Of a stretch of DNA of 64,000 bases, positions 43,450-54,754 are shown piece by piece. Made by a program: the position numbers and the translations under genes. Source of the stretch: Rhabdophis nuchalis (taxonomy: Eukaryota > Chordata > Lepidosauria > Squamata > Natricidae); NCBI GenBank assembly GCA_039707465.1, contig CM077648.1, positions 69,707,619 to 69,771,618 of the forward strand, in the 5' to 3' direction. The notes beneath the pieces were generated by a model. The model was not told the DNA's origin, did not search any database, and worked only from the letters and a program-made list of their open reading frames with translations. Positions within the stretch are counted from its first letter, which is position 1. Every line of letters starts with the position of its first letter.

Positions 43450-45925
43450 ATTGGGGAGGGGGGAGGGTCTGTCCAACAGAGGGCTATCCCATCAAGACTG
43501 TGTGTGGGAGGGGCAGGTATGGTGGGAGCCAAGGGCCATATCATATAAGGGGAGGGCACACCCGCTGTTTGCGAGCGGTGGCACGCTCCGGCCCTCATGG
43601 CTCCTCTTGCGATGTTGTGTAACGCCAGGTCCGTGGTTAATAAAGCCCCCCTCATTCACGATCTGGTTTTGGAGGGGTGTGTGGACCTGGCGGGTATTAC
43701 GGAGATATGGCTGGGCCAAGAGGGGGGGGTGCCCCTCGTTGAAATGTGCCCACCGGGTTACCGTGCATTTCATCAGCCACGAGCCCAGGGTCGGGGTGGG
43801 GGGGTGGCGGTTGTCATAAAGGAGGGTCTGGACCCGAGGGAGACTACTGTGCCGCAGACAGCCGGCTGTGAGTCTCTATGTGTGAAGTGGGGTCATGGGA
43901 GGCAGTTGGGCTTGCTGATTGTTTACCTGGCTCCCCGCTACGTATCAGCAGCCCTACCCGAGCTTCTCAATGTGATAGCTGAGATGGCAGTTGACACCCC
44001 CAGGCTGTTAGTCATGGGGGATTTCAACCTGCCATCGATAGGTGAGGCATCTGAGACGGCACGGGAGTTCATGGCCTCCATGACGGCCATGGACCTGACC
44101 CAGTTAGTTCATGACCCCACCCACACTGGAGGACACAGGCTGGACTTAGTTTTTGCCTCCAGCCAGTGGCTAAGTGATCTTGGTTTAGGGGAAATAGCCG
44201 TTGAACCCCTGTCATGGTCAGATCACTCTCTCCTTTGGCTAGGCTTTCCAACTGCTACATCCCACCGCGGGGAGGCGGAACCGGAAGCGGTGAGATGGTT
44301 CCGCCCCAGGTGCCTGATGGACCCTGAGAGGTTCCAGATGGAGCTTGGGCCAATACCTGAGACCCTGACCCGCGACTTGACTGAGGACCTAGTGGCCGCT
44401 TGGAATAGTGCAGCCACGGGGGCCCTGGACCGGGTCGTGCCTTTGTGGCCTCTCACCCGGCGCCGAACCACCTTGGCCCCTTGGTTTTCCAAGGAGCTGA
44501 GGGTGATGAAACGTCAGAAGAGATGCCTAGAGAGTGGTTGGAGAGCCACCCGCTCCGAGTCTGACCGGACACTGATAAGGTCGCATTTGAAGACCTACCT
44601 AGTGGCGATAAAAGTGGCGAAATGTAATTATTTCTCTGCTCTTATCGCGTCTGCAGATAACCGCCCTGCCACCCTGTTTAGGGTGACCCGTTCCCTCCTT
44701 CACTTGCAGGGTCATGTGGAGGAATTTAGGTGTTATCTGCATGATAAAATCGATCAAATCCGGGACGGGTTGGCCTCCGATTGGACTAGTTCAGACAGGC
44801 TGATGTAGGCAGGTCTTGAGTCTGTTACCACAGGGGTCGGTCCTCTCTGTTCAACATTTATATGAAGCCGTTGGGTGAGATCATCCATGGTTTCGGGGTA
44901 GAATTCCACCAGTATGCTGACGATACTCAGCTGTACATCTCTACCCCGGACTACCCCAACGATGCCGTGGAAGTGATGTCCAGGTGTCTGAAGGCCGTGC
45001 GAGTCTGGATGGGGAGAAACAGGCTCCGACTCAACCCATCCAAGACCGAGTGGCTGTGGTTCCCGATATAGCCAGTTGGTGCCAGCTCTGGCTATTGGGG
45101 GCGAGTCATTGGCCCCCACAGAGAGGGCTCGCAACTTGGGTGTCCTCCTGGACTCTCGGCTGTCTCTAGAAGACCATATGACAGCCGTGGCCAGGGGGGC
45201 TTTTTATCAGGTCCGCCTGATACACCAGTTGCGCCCCTTTCTGGATTGTGACGCTTTACGCACGGTCACTCAAGCCCTCGTCATCTCCCGCCTGGACTAC
45301 TGCAATGCTCTCTACATGGGGCTTCCCTTGAAGTGCACCCGGAGGCTCCAGTTAGTTCAGAATGCGGCCGCGCGGGGGATTCTGGGAGCCTCCAGATGCT
45401 CCCATGTGACACCTCTCCTGCCCGAGCTGCACTGGCTGCCTGTGGCTTTCCAGGTGTGCTTCAAGGTACTAGTAACCACCTTTAAAGCGCTCCATGGCAA
45501 GGGACCTGGTTATCTTCAAGACCGCCTCCTGCTACCAAATACCTCCCACCGACCAGTTCGCTCCCACAGAGAGGGCTTCCTCAGGTGCCGTCGGCTAAAC
45601 CATGTCTGCTGGTGACCCCCAGGGGGAGAGCCTTCTCTGTGGTAGCCCCTGCCCTCTGGAATGACCTACCTATGGATGATCACCGACCTAGGCCTTTTCC
45701 GTCGGGCCCTGAAGACCCATTTATTTCGTGCTGTCGGCCTGTCGTAGTTTTTAAATTGATTTTAGTAGGGGTTTTTAATTTGGCAGGCCAATTTATTTAA
45801 TTATATCTTAACATTTGATCTTAACTTTTATATTACTCATTTTTACTGTTGGCTGTACACTGCCCTGAGTCCCAAAAGGGAGATAGGGTGGTATATAAAT
45901 GCAATAAATCTTAATCTTAATCTTA
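43450..45925 (+). mobile_element. L2-clade LINE in gypsy, sense, internally deleted
   Basis: It has a 5' UTR part (gggaggggcaggtatggtggg), a well-kept endonuclease (open from 43597 to 44808; [50 protein letters not shown]) and linker. A deletion at about 44812 removes the first half of RT, and GVGPLCSTFIYMKPL and EFHQYADDTQLYIS follow. The 3' end has gccctgagtcccaaaaggga and a (ttaatc)n tail at 45905-45925. Confidence 0.85.
43597..44808 (+). CDS. L2 endonuclease and linker, open
   Basis: 403 residues with no stop, encoding the AP-like endonuclease (N-A-R-S-V-V-N-K start, then E-I-W-L-G, G-D-F-N, S-D-H-S motifs in order: about residues 7, 34, 147, 210) that nicks the target, and the linker before RT. 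It ends at a TAG created next to the internal deletion. It is the longest L2 endonuclease frame in the window. Confidence 0.8.
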   Translation: MAPLAMLCNARSVVNKAPLIHDLVLEGCVDLAGITEIWLGQEGGVPLVEMCPPGYRAFHQPRAQGRGGGVAVVIKEGLDPRETTVPQTAGCESLCVKWGHGRQLGLLIVYLAPRYVSAALPELLNVIAEMAVDTPRLLVMGDFNLPSIGEASETAREFMASMTAMDLTQLVHDPTHTGGHRLDLVFASSQWLSDLGLGEIAVEPLSWSDHSLLWLGFPTATSHRGEAEPEAVRWFRPRCLMDPERFQMELGPIPETLTRDLTEDLVAAWNSAATGALDRVVPLWPLTRRRTTLAPWFSKELRVMKRQKRCLESGWRATRSESDRTLIRSHLKTYLVAIKVAKCNYFSALIASADNRPATLFRVTRSLLHLQGHVEEFRCYLHDKIDQIRDGLASDWTSSDRLM

Positions 45926-46118
45926 CCCTTTGTCCGAAGCTACTTGGATGAAAAGCTGGAACCTAAAATAGTTAGCAAAATAGTTCCATGAGAAGTTTCC
46001 TGATAAGCCAAAGGGTCCCTCTAGATGGGGGGGGGGGGAAGAAGTGGTTAACTTTGTTATGTTAACCCTTATATTATTCTCTTTTCAGGAAACGTTTTTC
46101 TTCAGAGGAGAGGCCGCC

Positions 46119-46545
46119 TGTCAGGTGGCAGTCATATTCCTTTTAGGATCTTTGGCCTGCCACACACTCTTTCTTTACTGTGCTGTTTCATTAGTGGGGA
46201 ATTGGGAGGGGGGAATAGTAAGGAGTAGAATTGTAGAATGTGTTTGTTTTCAAAATAAAACATTCCTTTCTTGAAGCCCAAGGTCATCTTTTGTCTCCGC
46301 ACCTCTGCACCTGACTGGAACTAGATGGGTGGAAATGCCAGCATGGCAGAGGAACATTGGACCATGTGATGGATTTGTGGGAATGGGGGCAAGATCATGA
46401 ACTTTAAACTGGGTGGTAACCCAGGAAGCTTTCAGATTCAGGTTTGCACAGAATGTACCAACATGTCTCTCATTAAATTGGAACTTTAAGCATAGCTCTG
46501 CCTTTGACTCTGATTTATTTCTGGATGATATTTGGAACACTGACA
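46119..46545 (+). repeat. 3' LTR of the L2-riddled gypsy
   Basis: 427 bp partner of 35834-36269, with scattered substitutions and a short deletion in the CT repeat. It is followed by attat. Confidence 0.92.
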
Positions 46546-46929
46546 ATTATTTGAGAATATTGGTTTTATTTTTTTAAATGGAAAAGCTATTTCCATTCTA
46601 TATAGAATTTAAGTCAATAGAGTCATACTTTTTAAATATTTTGTAAACCTTTTGTAAATATTCATGTACCTAGTTACCATTTTATCTATGTCAATTGTTG
46701 CGGGAAATGGGAGGGGGGGGGGGAAATGGCATAATTGCAAATAAGAACTTTAGGAAACTTTTATTTTGTTTACTAACCTTTTTTTCTTGAGAAATAATGG
46801 ATATTGTGAAATGGATAGATTTATTTTATAAATACCAGTTTGCCTCATTTTCAATTGTCTGAATTAATTCATTGTAAACTATTTTTACTTTACCATACAT
46901 TCCTTTAAAAAAATTATACTGTATATTTC

Positions 46930-48735
46930 AATTTCTCTTCTTTTTTATTTTTTTTATTAATAAATTTTATTTACAAACATATAAAATACATATAAAATAC
47001 ACTCATATAAAACTTAGACATACACTACATTTACACCATAAAATACGAACAGGAACTTCCTGTTCTTTCTAATAGCAATTGTTAATCGAAGCCACTCATC
47101 TTATATTGTTTCCCCTTCTGTTATATTTCATTTGGATTTCACCATTCTAAACCCTCTTATTTTACTCATAACTACTGTTTTTAAGTTTTGCTGTATTCCT
47201 TCATTAGTTCTTGTTTCTTTCCTCCATCCACCTATACCATTTATCCCATATCTGATAGAATTCTGATTCTTCTTTTCCCAGGATTTCTTTAATTAATTTG
47301 TCAATTTCAGCACAGTCCATAACCTTTCTTATTATTTCATCTTTGCTTGGAATTAGTTTATTTTTCCATTTATGGGCAAAAGCAGTCCTTGCCACTGTAA
47401 TTATGTGTATTATTAAATACTGGATTTCTTTTTTATATTTCGCAGACACTATTCCTAATAGGAAGACTTCAGGTTTCCATTCTATTTTAACTCCTGTTAT
47501 TGCCTCCAGCCAATTTTTGATACTTTTCCAAAAAATTTTAGTCTCCTTACAGGTCCACCATAGGTGGTAATATGTTCCATGTATTGATTCACATTCCAGC
47601 ATTTTGGGGAGGTATTTGTTGAAATTTTTGCTAACCTTGGAGCCAGGTCCCATCTATAAAACGTTTTGTACTGATTTTCCTTGTATGCAACTGATAATGT
47701 CATTTTTAAGTTCGTTCCCCAAAATTTTCCCCATTTATCTAATTCAATATTATAGCCAAAGTTCTGCACCCGTTTTATCATTTGTTCTTTCACAATTTCC
47801 TCTTCCATTTTATACTTCAGGAGAAATTTATATATTCTCCCTATCATCTTTCTATCTGGGCTTTGAATAATTTTGTCCAATTCATGTGATTCTGTTTCAA
47901 TGTCATATAGTTTAGTATCATTATTGTATTTAGTTTTTATTTGGAAGTACATTAGCCAATCAACTTTCATGTTTTGTTCTGCCAATTCTTCAATTGTTTT
48001 CAAATTTCCCTGTCTGTCAATTAGGTCTCTGTATCTTAGCATTTTGTTCATATCTATAAAATTTGGATAGATTGTCCTTTCTGTCAGTGATAGCCAATTT
48101 GGGATTTTCACATAGTGGATTTTTTTTTTAAGCCAATTTTGCAATAGCGCTCTTCTAATTAAATGTTTTTGGAAATATTTGTGTGTTCTGTTTTTATCAT
48201 CCCATAGGAATGTGTGCCAGCCTGCTTGCAAGTCATGGCCTTCTAAAGTCAAAATTCTTTTATTCTTTAGCTCTATCCAATCCTTCACCCATGTTATTGT
48301 TACTGCTAATGCATATAATTCCCAATTTGGTAGTGCTAAACCTCTCCTCTCCTTGCTGTCTTGCATTGACTTTAGCTTAGTCCTTGGTTTTCATCCCTGC
48401 CAAATGAACTTAGCGGTTATTTTGTTTAGTTCTTGAAAGAAAGTTTTCCCTGGGTTAATGGGTGCTGCTTGCAGCAACAATAGGATTCTTGGTAAGATAT
48501 TCATTTTAATTGTGGCTATACATCCCATTAGTGATAACTGAATATTTTCCACTTTTCTAAGTCTTTCTTTATTTGTGTCACTAATTTATTATAATTATCA
48601 TCTTTAATTGTGGAACATTTTACCGACACCCAGATCCCCAAGTATTTCACTTTCTTAGATATTTGCATTCTAGTTGCGATTTCCAGTTCCTCTTCTTGCT
48701 TTTTCCTCTTTGGAATACTATTGGTTGCCATTGCA
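46930..48735 (-). mobile_element. L1 LINE, 5'-truncated ORF2 3' end
   Basis: On the minus strand: KVKYLGIWVSVKCSTIKDDN, KKDLEKWKIFSYH (thumb/after RT), then LPNWELYALAVTITWVKDWI, LQAGWHTFLWDDKN, and the end CESIHGTYYHLWWTCKETKI (cysteine-rich C-terminus). A 3' UTR of about 250 nt and an A-tail (tttttattttttttattaat on the plus strand) follow. Stops and a frameshift (about 47550) inactivate it. It is the only autonomous-type L1 ORF2 trace here and could represent the family that moves the HAL1-like copies, though the 3' ends are not clearly alike. Confidence 0.82.
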
Positions 48736-49201
48736 AGACTAGAGAAAAGTAGATCTAGAAAACAGTTTGTTTCAGCTTGGGAAATGTACTAATTATGACA
48801 GCGAATAATGCAATTCATATTTAAAATGTGCATTGGAATAGACTTTGTATTTAAAAAAAAATCTAAAAATAATTTCTAGGAGAATTAGTTATAGAAGAAA
48901 AGGAGTTATGATTTAAAGTCGTGTTCATGCTACACAATAGATACTGTTATAAGAGATAGTCTAATGCAAGACATGGGTGAAGGGATAATGGAAATAACCT
49001 TCCAGATGGAATGATTTTTTCTGCTTGCCAGGGGCAGTAACACCCAAAATATGCTTCTCATTTATCTTCATTGAATTAATTAGAAATGTTTCAACAATAC
49101 TGAGTATTTTAATGGCATTATTTTGTTCGCATTTATTTCGCATCATGCATCTTTGCAAAAAGGTAATGCTTATTACACTTCAGTTCCTTTTTAGTATATT
49201 G

Positions 49202-49427
49202 CAGTGGTAGTCAACCTGGTCCCTACCGCCCACTAGTGGGCGTTCCAGCTTTCATGGTAGGAGGTAGGGGTTTTGTCCAATACTGAAGCACTTTCCTTTT
49301 TTTAATTTAATTGACTTCCCTACTTTATAAATCACCATTACTGTGGAACTGGTGGGCAGTTAGAAAATTTTACTACTAACAGAGATACAAAAGTGGGCGG
49401 GAGGTATAAAAAGGTTGACTACCCTTG
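49202..49427. mobile_element. hAT-like MITE next to the NELL2 exon
   Basis: 226 bp with inverted ends CAGTGGTAGTCAACCTGG and, reversed, CAAGGGTAGTCAACCTTT. The 8-bp flanks gtatattg and ttatatta agree at six positions. It lies 128 bp upstream of the exon at 49556. Confidence 0.7.
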
Positions 49428-49555
49428 TTATATTATATCTCAGTCTATAAAATATAAATACTTTTTGTATATCAATTTATTTGATGTGTCCATAAACAAC
49501 AGCCATTTTTGTGGACTGATACTATGGTTTATGTTGTTTTCTATTTATTGAGCAG

Positions 49556-49696
49556 ATATTGATGAATGTTCAGATGGCTTTGTTCAGTGTGACAGCCGTG
49601 CCACCTGTATTAACCTACCTGGATGGTACCACTGTGAGTGCAGGGATGGTTACCACGATAATGGCATGTTTTCATCTAGTGGAGAATCATGTGAAG
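49556..49696 (+). CDS. NELL2: NELL2 exon encoding a calcium-binding EGF repeat
   Basis: A 141-nt exon follows the acceptor ttattgagcag ending at 49555. It joins the 13928 exon in phase 1 (TCT G|AT ATT) to give D-I-D-E-C, the calcium-binding EGF signature, and continues SDGFVQCDSRATCINLPGW, YHCECRDGYHDNGMF and SSSGESCE. The D/N-hydroxylation-type C-x-N-x-P-G and the aromatic spacing fit a cbEGF domain. To stay in phase 1 for the next DIDEC repeat the exon must end at 49696, which makes the donor gttggt, a weak match at +3 to +5. A better-looking donor, gtaaat, lies 5 nt downstream but would shift the frame. The next exon lies beyond the window. Confidence 0.95.
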
Positions 49697-50762
49697 GTTG
49701 GTAAATGGGCATCATACTTCATTTGGTATTCCTATGAAATTGTATTTGAGTTATACTAATTGTCTTGATTTAGGCTAAGAATTCATTGTGTTGAGCCCAG
49801 AGATCTTATAAAGGGCAAACAAATAGCAAACAAACATTATCTTTATGGTAATTTATATCCTCACAAAACTACGGTTATCTGGAACTGAGCATTATATCAG
49901 CAATCTGACCCATCGCAATTTACTTCAGAAAAAGTAAATGCCACATCAATGCACATAAAATACTTTTCCATGGGACTCATCCTTCATCTCTTTCCATGCC
50001 TCCCCGAAAGAGCTTTCTATTTCTTTGCTCTTTCTGCAACATCTGCTTTCCCTAAAATATTTTGGGAAAACTAAGAGCCTTCTTGAAATGGGGGATAGCA
50101 CAGAAAGAATAAATGACCTCAATTCAATCTTAATTTTAAACTAAGTAGAAAATTCATATAAGGAATTTTTCGGGAGGTTTTGTGGGAGAAATATCACATT
50201 GTTTAAGAGCATTTGCTAATGCAGAGTTCCCCAAGCTTCCCGCCTTTGTGAACTAGAGGTTGGAGAGTGGGAGAGGAGATGGTTCCATACAAGTGGTGGC
50301 AAAGAGTCCATGCATGTGCAGCTCCATTTGCACAAGTGTTGGGCTTGCACAAATAAAAATGTGTGCACACATATGCTTGCTCGCCACTTCCATGGGCTGG
50401 TTCTGAATGACTCAAAGCCTGGTAGTAGGCCACAACCTGGGGGCTGGGGACGCCATTCCTAATGCCTTTGAAAATACAAATAGATATAGAGAAAAACAGT
50501 GAAAATCATAAATTTTGTGACATATTTATTCATAACACAAACCAAGGCAAAGTAAATCTTGGTTAAGCTACTATCAGATCCCTAAAAGTGATACTGCCAT
50601 TCAATTGGGAGGAGGAGACCCTTGTAATCAATTTATTAGCAGTGCCTGTGACAACTGATATTTTACAACTGGTTTCCTGGCGCCAAAATGCCTTCAAAAG
50701 GAACCTTTTATTAAGAAGAATGGAAGCCATTAGATCCAAAGCAACATCTGAATCCTCTTAGG
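49697..50762 (+). other. NELL2 intron after the cbEGF exon
   Basis: No gene seen. Part of 50200-50460 resembles decayed repeat DNA (ccccaagcttcccgcc ... ggggctgggga), not assigned. The intron runs beyond the window. Confidence 0.5.
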
Positions 50763-50764
50763 CA

Positions 50765-51571
50765 ATGCTGAAGGACATTAAACTGCGACGCAGGCTGCTT
50801 GCCCGCTCGGACGTCACCTTAGAGCAGGCAGTTGAGGAGGCCAGGGCCGCCGAATTGGCCGACGCCGCCACCTCCGAGATGTGCCAGGGTCAGGCTGCGC
50901 AACCGTTGCCTTCCCCACGGGCCTGCCTCATTGACGAGCTGGCCCCCCTCGACCTGCAGGAGGACTTCGCAGCCTACGACCAGGTGGCGCGCCTACAGGC
51001 CACAAATCGGAGCCGCGATAGGGCTCAGCCTTCCCGCCAAGAGGCCACGGCCTGCATCGGGTGCGGCGGCGCCCACCCCAGGAACGACTGCCCATTCAGG
51101 GCCACCATATGCCGCAGATGCAACCGCAAGGGCCACATCGCCCGCGTCTGCCGAGCCACCCTACCTGCCCTGCCCCCTCCGCCGGCGCCTCGCATGATGA
51201 CAGCTCCGGCCGCACAGGCCCCGACTTACGGCCAACGCCGCCCGGCCCGCCGGCCGCAACCCGAGGCCGCCTGCTTCGCTATGACCGACCTCCGGGACAC
51301 CGTCCCACTGCCTCCGGATGACCGTAGGCGAATTTCCACCACCCTTCTCCTCAACGGCCGCCCGCTTGCCATGGAGGTCGACTCGGGTTCGTCCCGGTCC
51401 CTCATTTCCTGGCCTCAACTGGCCAGCCTTTGCCCTATGCTTACCACCGGGGACCTGTCCCAGCCCGAGACTCTGCTCAAGGACTACCAGGGCAACCCAA
51501 TAGAGGTGCTAGGCCAGCACCGCGTCCGGGTCCATTACGGCCGGTTCAGGGTCTCCTGCCCATTCTTGTAG
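50765..51571 (+). CDS. Gypsy gag C-terminus and protease
   Basis: 268 residues. They include a helical stretch (LRRRLLARSDVTLEQAVEEA, end of capsid), two zinc-finger-like knuckles (CIGCGGAHPRNDC at about 97 and CRRCNRKGHIARVC at about 115) and the protease motif AMEVDSGSSRSLISWPQL at about 205, with D-S-G in place of D-T-G. The end coincides with a frameshift into the pol frame (51430 onwards). Confidence 0.85.
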   Translation: MLKDIKLRRRLLARSDVTLEQAVEEARAAELADAATSEMCQGQAAQPLPSPRACLIDELAPLDLQEDFAAYDQVARLQATNRSRDRAQPSRQEATACIGCGGAHPRNDCPFRATICRRCNRKGHIARVCRATLPALPPPPAPRMMTAPAAQAPTYGQRRPARRPQPEAACFAMTDLRDTVPLPPDDRRRISTTLLLNGRPLAMEVDSGSSRSLISWPQLASLCPMLTTGDLSQPETLLKDYQGNPIEVLGQHRVRVHYGRFRVSCPFL

Positions 51572-54291
51572 TCAAACGCCCTCTCTCCGCACTCATCGGC
51601 CTGGACTGGTTTTCCGCCCTGGGCCTCTCAGTCCAGCGGGTGCACCAGGTGCCTACCACCTCACCCGTGGACGCCGTCTTGGCGGCTTTCCCTGATGTCT
51701 TCGACGGGACTCTGGGTTCTTACAAGGGCACCCCGGTTTCCCTCAACCTTGACCCCCAGGTTGCTCCAATTCGGCTCAAGGCCCGCAGGCTGCCGTTCGC
51801 CCTGAAGCCACGGGTTGACGAGGAGCTTGATCGTCTCGTGGCGCAGGGCGTACTGGAGCCCGTCGACCAGGCGAAATGGGAGACCCCCATTGTGGTCCCC
51901 ATCAAGCCCGACGGGTCCATACGCATCTGCGCCGACTATAAGTCGACGATCAACCGCGGGCTTCAGGCGAACCCATATCCGGTCCCGGTGGTGCAGCACC
52001 TGCTCCATTCCTTGGGGCAGGGCTGCATCTTCGCGAAGCTGGATATGGCGCAGGCCTACCAGCAGCTCCCGGTGGACGACGATGCGGCTGAAGCACAGAC
52101 CATCATCACCCACCGAGGAGCTTTTCACTGTCGCCGCCTACAATTCGGCGTTTCTGTTGCCCCGGGGATCTTCCAGAGCCTCATGGAGCGGCTGCTCCAT
52201 GGGCTCCCGGGCGTCATTCCATACTTCGACGACGTCCTGATAGCTGCTTCCAGCCTCTCAGACCTCGCCGAAGTACTCAGGAAGGTCCTAACCATTTTCA
52301 GGGGCGCGGGTTTCAAATTGAAGCTCAGGAAGTGCAAGTTTGCTGTGCCGCGGGTAGAATTCCTGGGCTTCCTAGTAGATGCCCAGGGCATTCACCCCAC
52401 CCCCTCCAAGGTCGAGGCGATCCGCAACGCCCCCACTCCTGCCTCCAAAACGGAGCTACAGGCTTTCCTCGGCCTACTCAACTTCCATGCGCCCTTCACT
52501 CCCCATAAGGCGTCACTAGCCGAGCCGCTCCATCGATTGCTCGATCGCTCCGCGGCCTGGCGCTGGGGCAGCCGCGAAGCGCATGCGTTCGCGGCTGTCA
52601 AAGATATGCTGACCTCAAAGGCCGTGCTCGTTCAGTACTCTGACAGCATGCCTTTGACGTTAGCATCTGACGCCTCCCCCTAAAGCCTGGGGGCCGTCCT
52701 GAGCCATGTCCTGCCCGATGGCTCAGAAGCCCCCATTGCCTTTTACTCCTGGACTCTGTCTCCTACAGAGCGCAACTACAGCCAGATAGACAAGGAGGCC
52801 CTGGCTGTACTGTCCGGGATTAAAAGATTCCATGAGTACCTGTATGGCCGCCCCTTCTCCGTCTTCACCGACCACAAGCCGCTCCTTGGGCTTCTGGCCG
52901 GTGACTGGCCCACCCCTCCCATCATCTCCCCCAGGATGACTAGGTGGACGGAATTCCTGGCAGCGTACGAGTACATGCTGTTCTACCGCCCGGGGAAACA
53001 GCTGGGGCACGCAGACGCCCTCAGCCGCTGCCCCCTCCCCCGGATGGACCAGGAGCCGGTGCCGGCCCTGTCCGTCCTGTCCGTGGCCGACTCCGACCTG
53101 CCCCTCACCTCGTCGGACTTAGCCGCGCAGACCAGGGCCGACCCTGTCCTGTCCCAGGTCTCCACCTGGGTCCTGCGAGGGTGGTCTTCGGGCTCGCTAC
53201 CAAACGAATTTCGGCCTTTCAAGACCCGCCAGCTGGAGCTGTCGCTCCACAGCGGGTACTTGCTATGGGGAGACCAGGTCATCGTTGCCCCACCCCTTCG
53301 CCATCAGGTACTTGAGTCCCTCCATGCCAACCACCCAGGTATAGCTCGCATGAAGGCGCTTGCCCAGAGCTATGTCTGGTGGCCCCGCATGGACGACGAG
53401 GTGGCCGCCTGGGTCGGCGCTTGCCAGGCGTGCCAGGCCTCCCGCCCCGCTCCGCCCTCCGCCCCACACCGTGACTGGGACACCCCCAGGTCTCCGTGGT
53501 CCAGGGTCCACGTTGACTTCGCCGGCCCCTTTCATGGCCAGTCCTTCCTGGTGGTGGTTGACGCTTACTCCCGCTGGGCCGAGGTCATCCTGATGACCTC
53601 GACCACTGCCGAGAGCACCGTGCGCATGCTCCGGCGCCTTTTCGCTACGCACGGGTTGCCGGACACCCTGGTCTCCGACAATGGCCCTCAATTCCACTCC
53701 GCCACCTTCCAGGAATTCCTGGCCTCCCAGGGGATCCGGCACCCGCCAACCGCCCCCTACCACCCTGCCGCCAATGGCCGTGCGGAAAGAGCCGTCCGCT
53801 CGGCCAAGGAGGCCCTCGGTAGGATGGATAGGGGAGATTGGCATTCAAGGGTAGATGCTTACCTCATGGGTCAGCACTCTACACCTTGCCAGGCAACAGG
53901 GAAAAGCCCCGCCGAGCTGCTGATGGGCCGCCGCCTGCGGACCAAATTGGACAGGCTGCACCCCCTCTATAACGAGGTGCAGCCGTGCAACCTGGGGGTT
54001 CCCCCTCCTCGCCAGTTCGCCGTGGGCGACACCGTCTTCGCCAGGAACTTTGCAGGGGATCCACGATGGGTCCCCGCTGTCGTCCGTGAACTAACAGGCC
54101 CCTGTTCTTACAGGGTTGGACGACCAGATGGATCTGAGTGGTGGCGCCACTTGGATCAATTGAGGCGCCGCCCCCCATCTCCAGCCCTGACGGAACCAAC
54201 ACGACCACCTCCATCGACTTCTGCAGGAACTCTGAGGTGCTCGGGGCGGAGCCGACGCAGCCCCGCCTACCTCAGCGAGTACGTATGCTAA
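51430..54291 (+). pseudogene. Gypsy pol: RT, RNase H, integrase; one stop codon
   Basis: RT: PVSLNLDPQVAPIRLKARRL, IRICADYKSTINRGLQANPY, FAKLDMAQAYQQLPV, PGVIPYFDDVLIAA (catalytic F-D-D). RNase H: LASDASP, stop at 52681, then SLGAVLSHVLPDGSEAPIAF, YSQIDKEALAVL, FTDHKPLLGL. Integrase: HPGIARMKALAQSYVWWPRM, CQACQASRP, HVDFAGPFHGQSFLVVVDAY, PDTLVSDNGPQFHSATF, PYHPAANGRAERAV. The stop lies right after the first Asp of RNase H. Order and motifs fit the Mag/K02A2.6-like branch. It would replicate by cDNA integration if repaired elements existed elsewhere. Confidence 0.9.
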
Positions 54292-54326
54292 TGGGCCCGC
54301 ATGCGTGCTCGCTGGGGGGGAAGGAG

Positions 54327-54582
54327 TGTTGCACTCAGACAGCCGCTTGAATCCCCTGGCAACAGCCAGTCGCATCTGATTGGTTAAGACACGACTGGCT
54401 GCAGCCGAGAGCGGGAGACGCGCCGATTGGTTCCCTGTCTGACAGCTCGACTATAAAATAGCTGTCAGACAGAAGGCGCGCGCTTTTTGTTCTATCGTTG
54501 CTAGTTCTATCTGTTGCTGTTAAAAGGAATAAAGCCGTTGAATCTTACCGGTCTGGACTCCTCATTCCGAACCCATTTAACA
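54327..54582 (+). repeat. 3' LTR of the GC-rich gypsy
   Basis: 256 bp from TG to CA, with ctataaaatag at about 54451 and ggaataaagcc near 54525 as promoter and poly-A signals. Confidence 0.85.
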
Positions 54583-54754
54583 GTAAGGAAGATGTTCCAG
54601 CCAATCATTCTGGTTGCCCTCCTCTGCACCTTTTTCATTTCCATAATATCCTTCTGAAGGTATGGTGACCAGAACTGTACACAATACTCCAGATGGGGCC
54701 TCACCATAGATTTATAAAGAGGCAAAATGACACTTGCTGACTTATTTTCTATAC

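Larger units (their letters stand above)
35834..46545 (+). mobile_element. Ty3/gypsy chromovirus-like element expanded by L2 insertions
   Basis: The LTRs 35834-36269 and 46119-46545 (TGTCAGG ... CTGACA) share most of their sequence and are flanked by the duplication attat (35829-35833, 46546-46550), so they belong to one insertion. Own sequence: gag with a C-C-H-C knuckle (about 36870-37320), protease (AVVDTGCTQCLIS at about 37470), a pre-RT linker (WLDKWKPTIKWEDNG at about 40680), the RNase H end (LSRKPQYDSKKGK), integrase (40980-42187) and a tail with a chromodomain-like stretch (LQYLVHWAGYPPENP at about 43340). Most of RT and RNase H is deleted near 40870. Four L2 LINEs interrupt it. Confidence 0.9.
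13929..49555 (+). other. NELL2: NELL2 intron of about 35.6 kb, mostly transposons
   Basis: The intron runs from donor gtaaga (13929) to acceptor gagcag (49555), both in phase 1. Nearly all of it is accounted for by the nested mobile elements listed separately. Short stretches without recognisable elements remain at 19943-20098, 20431-20796, 25983-26502, 35640-35833, 46551-46930 and 48740-49195; they are AT-rich and I see nothing else in them. Confidence 0.85.
50763..54582 (+). mobile_element. Gypsy (Mag-like) element, 5'-truncated, well preserved
   Basis: It runs from mid-gag to a complete 3' LTR (54327-54582, TGTTGCACTC ... TTTAACA). Only two lesions are seen in pol: a frameshift near 51560 and TAA at 52681. 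The sequence is markedly GC-rich against the AT-rich intron. A purine tract (ggggggaaggag) precedes the LTR. The left end is abrupt at 50763, with no 5' LTR. On the right it borders a truncated CR1. Confidence 0.9.
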
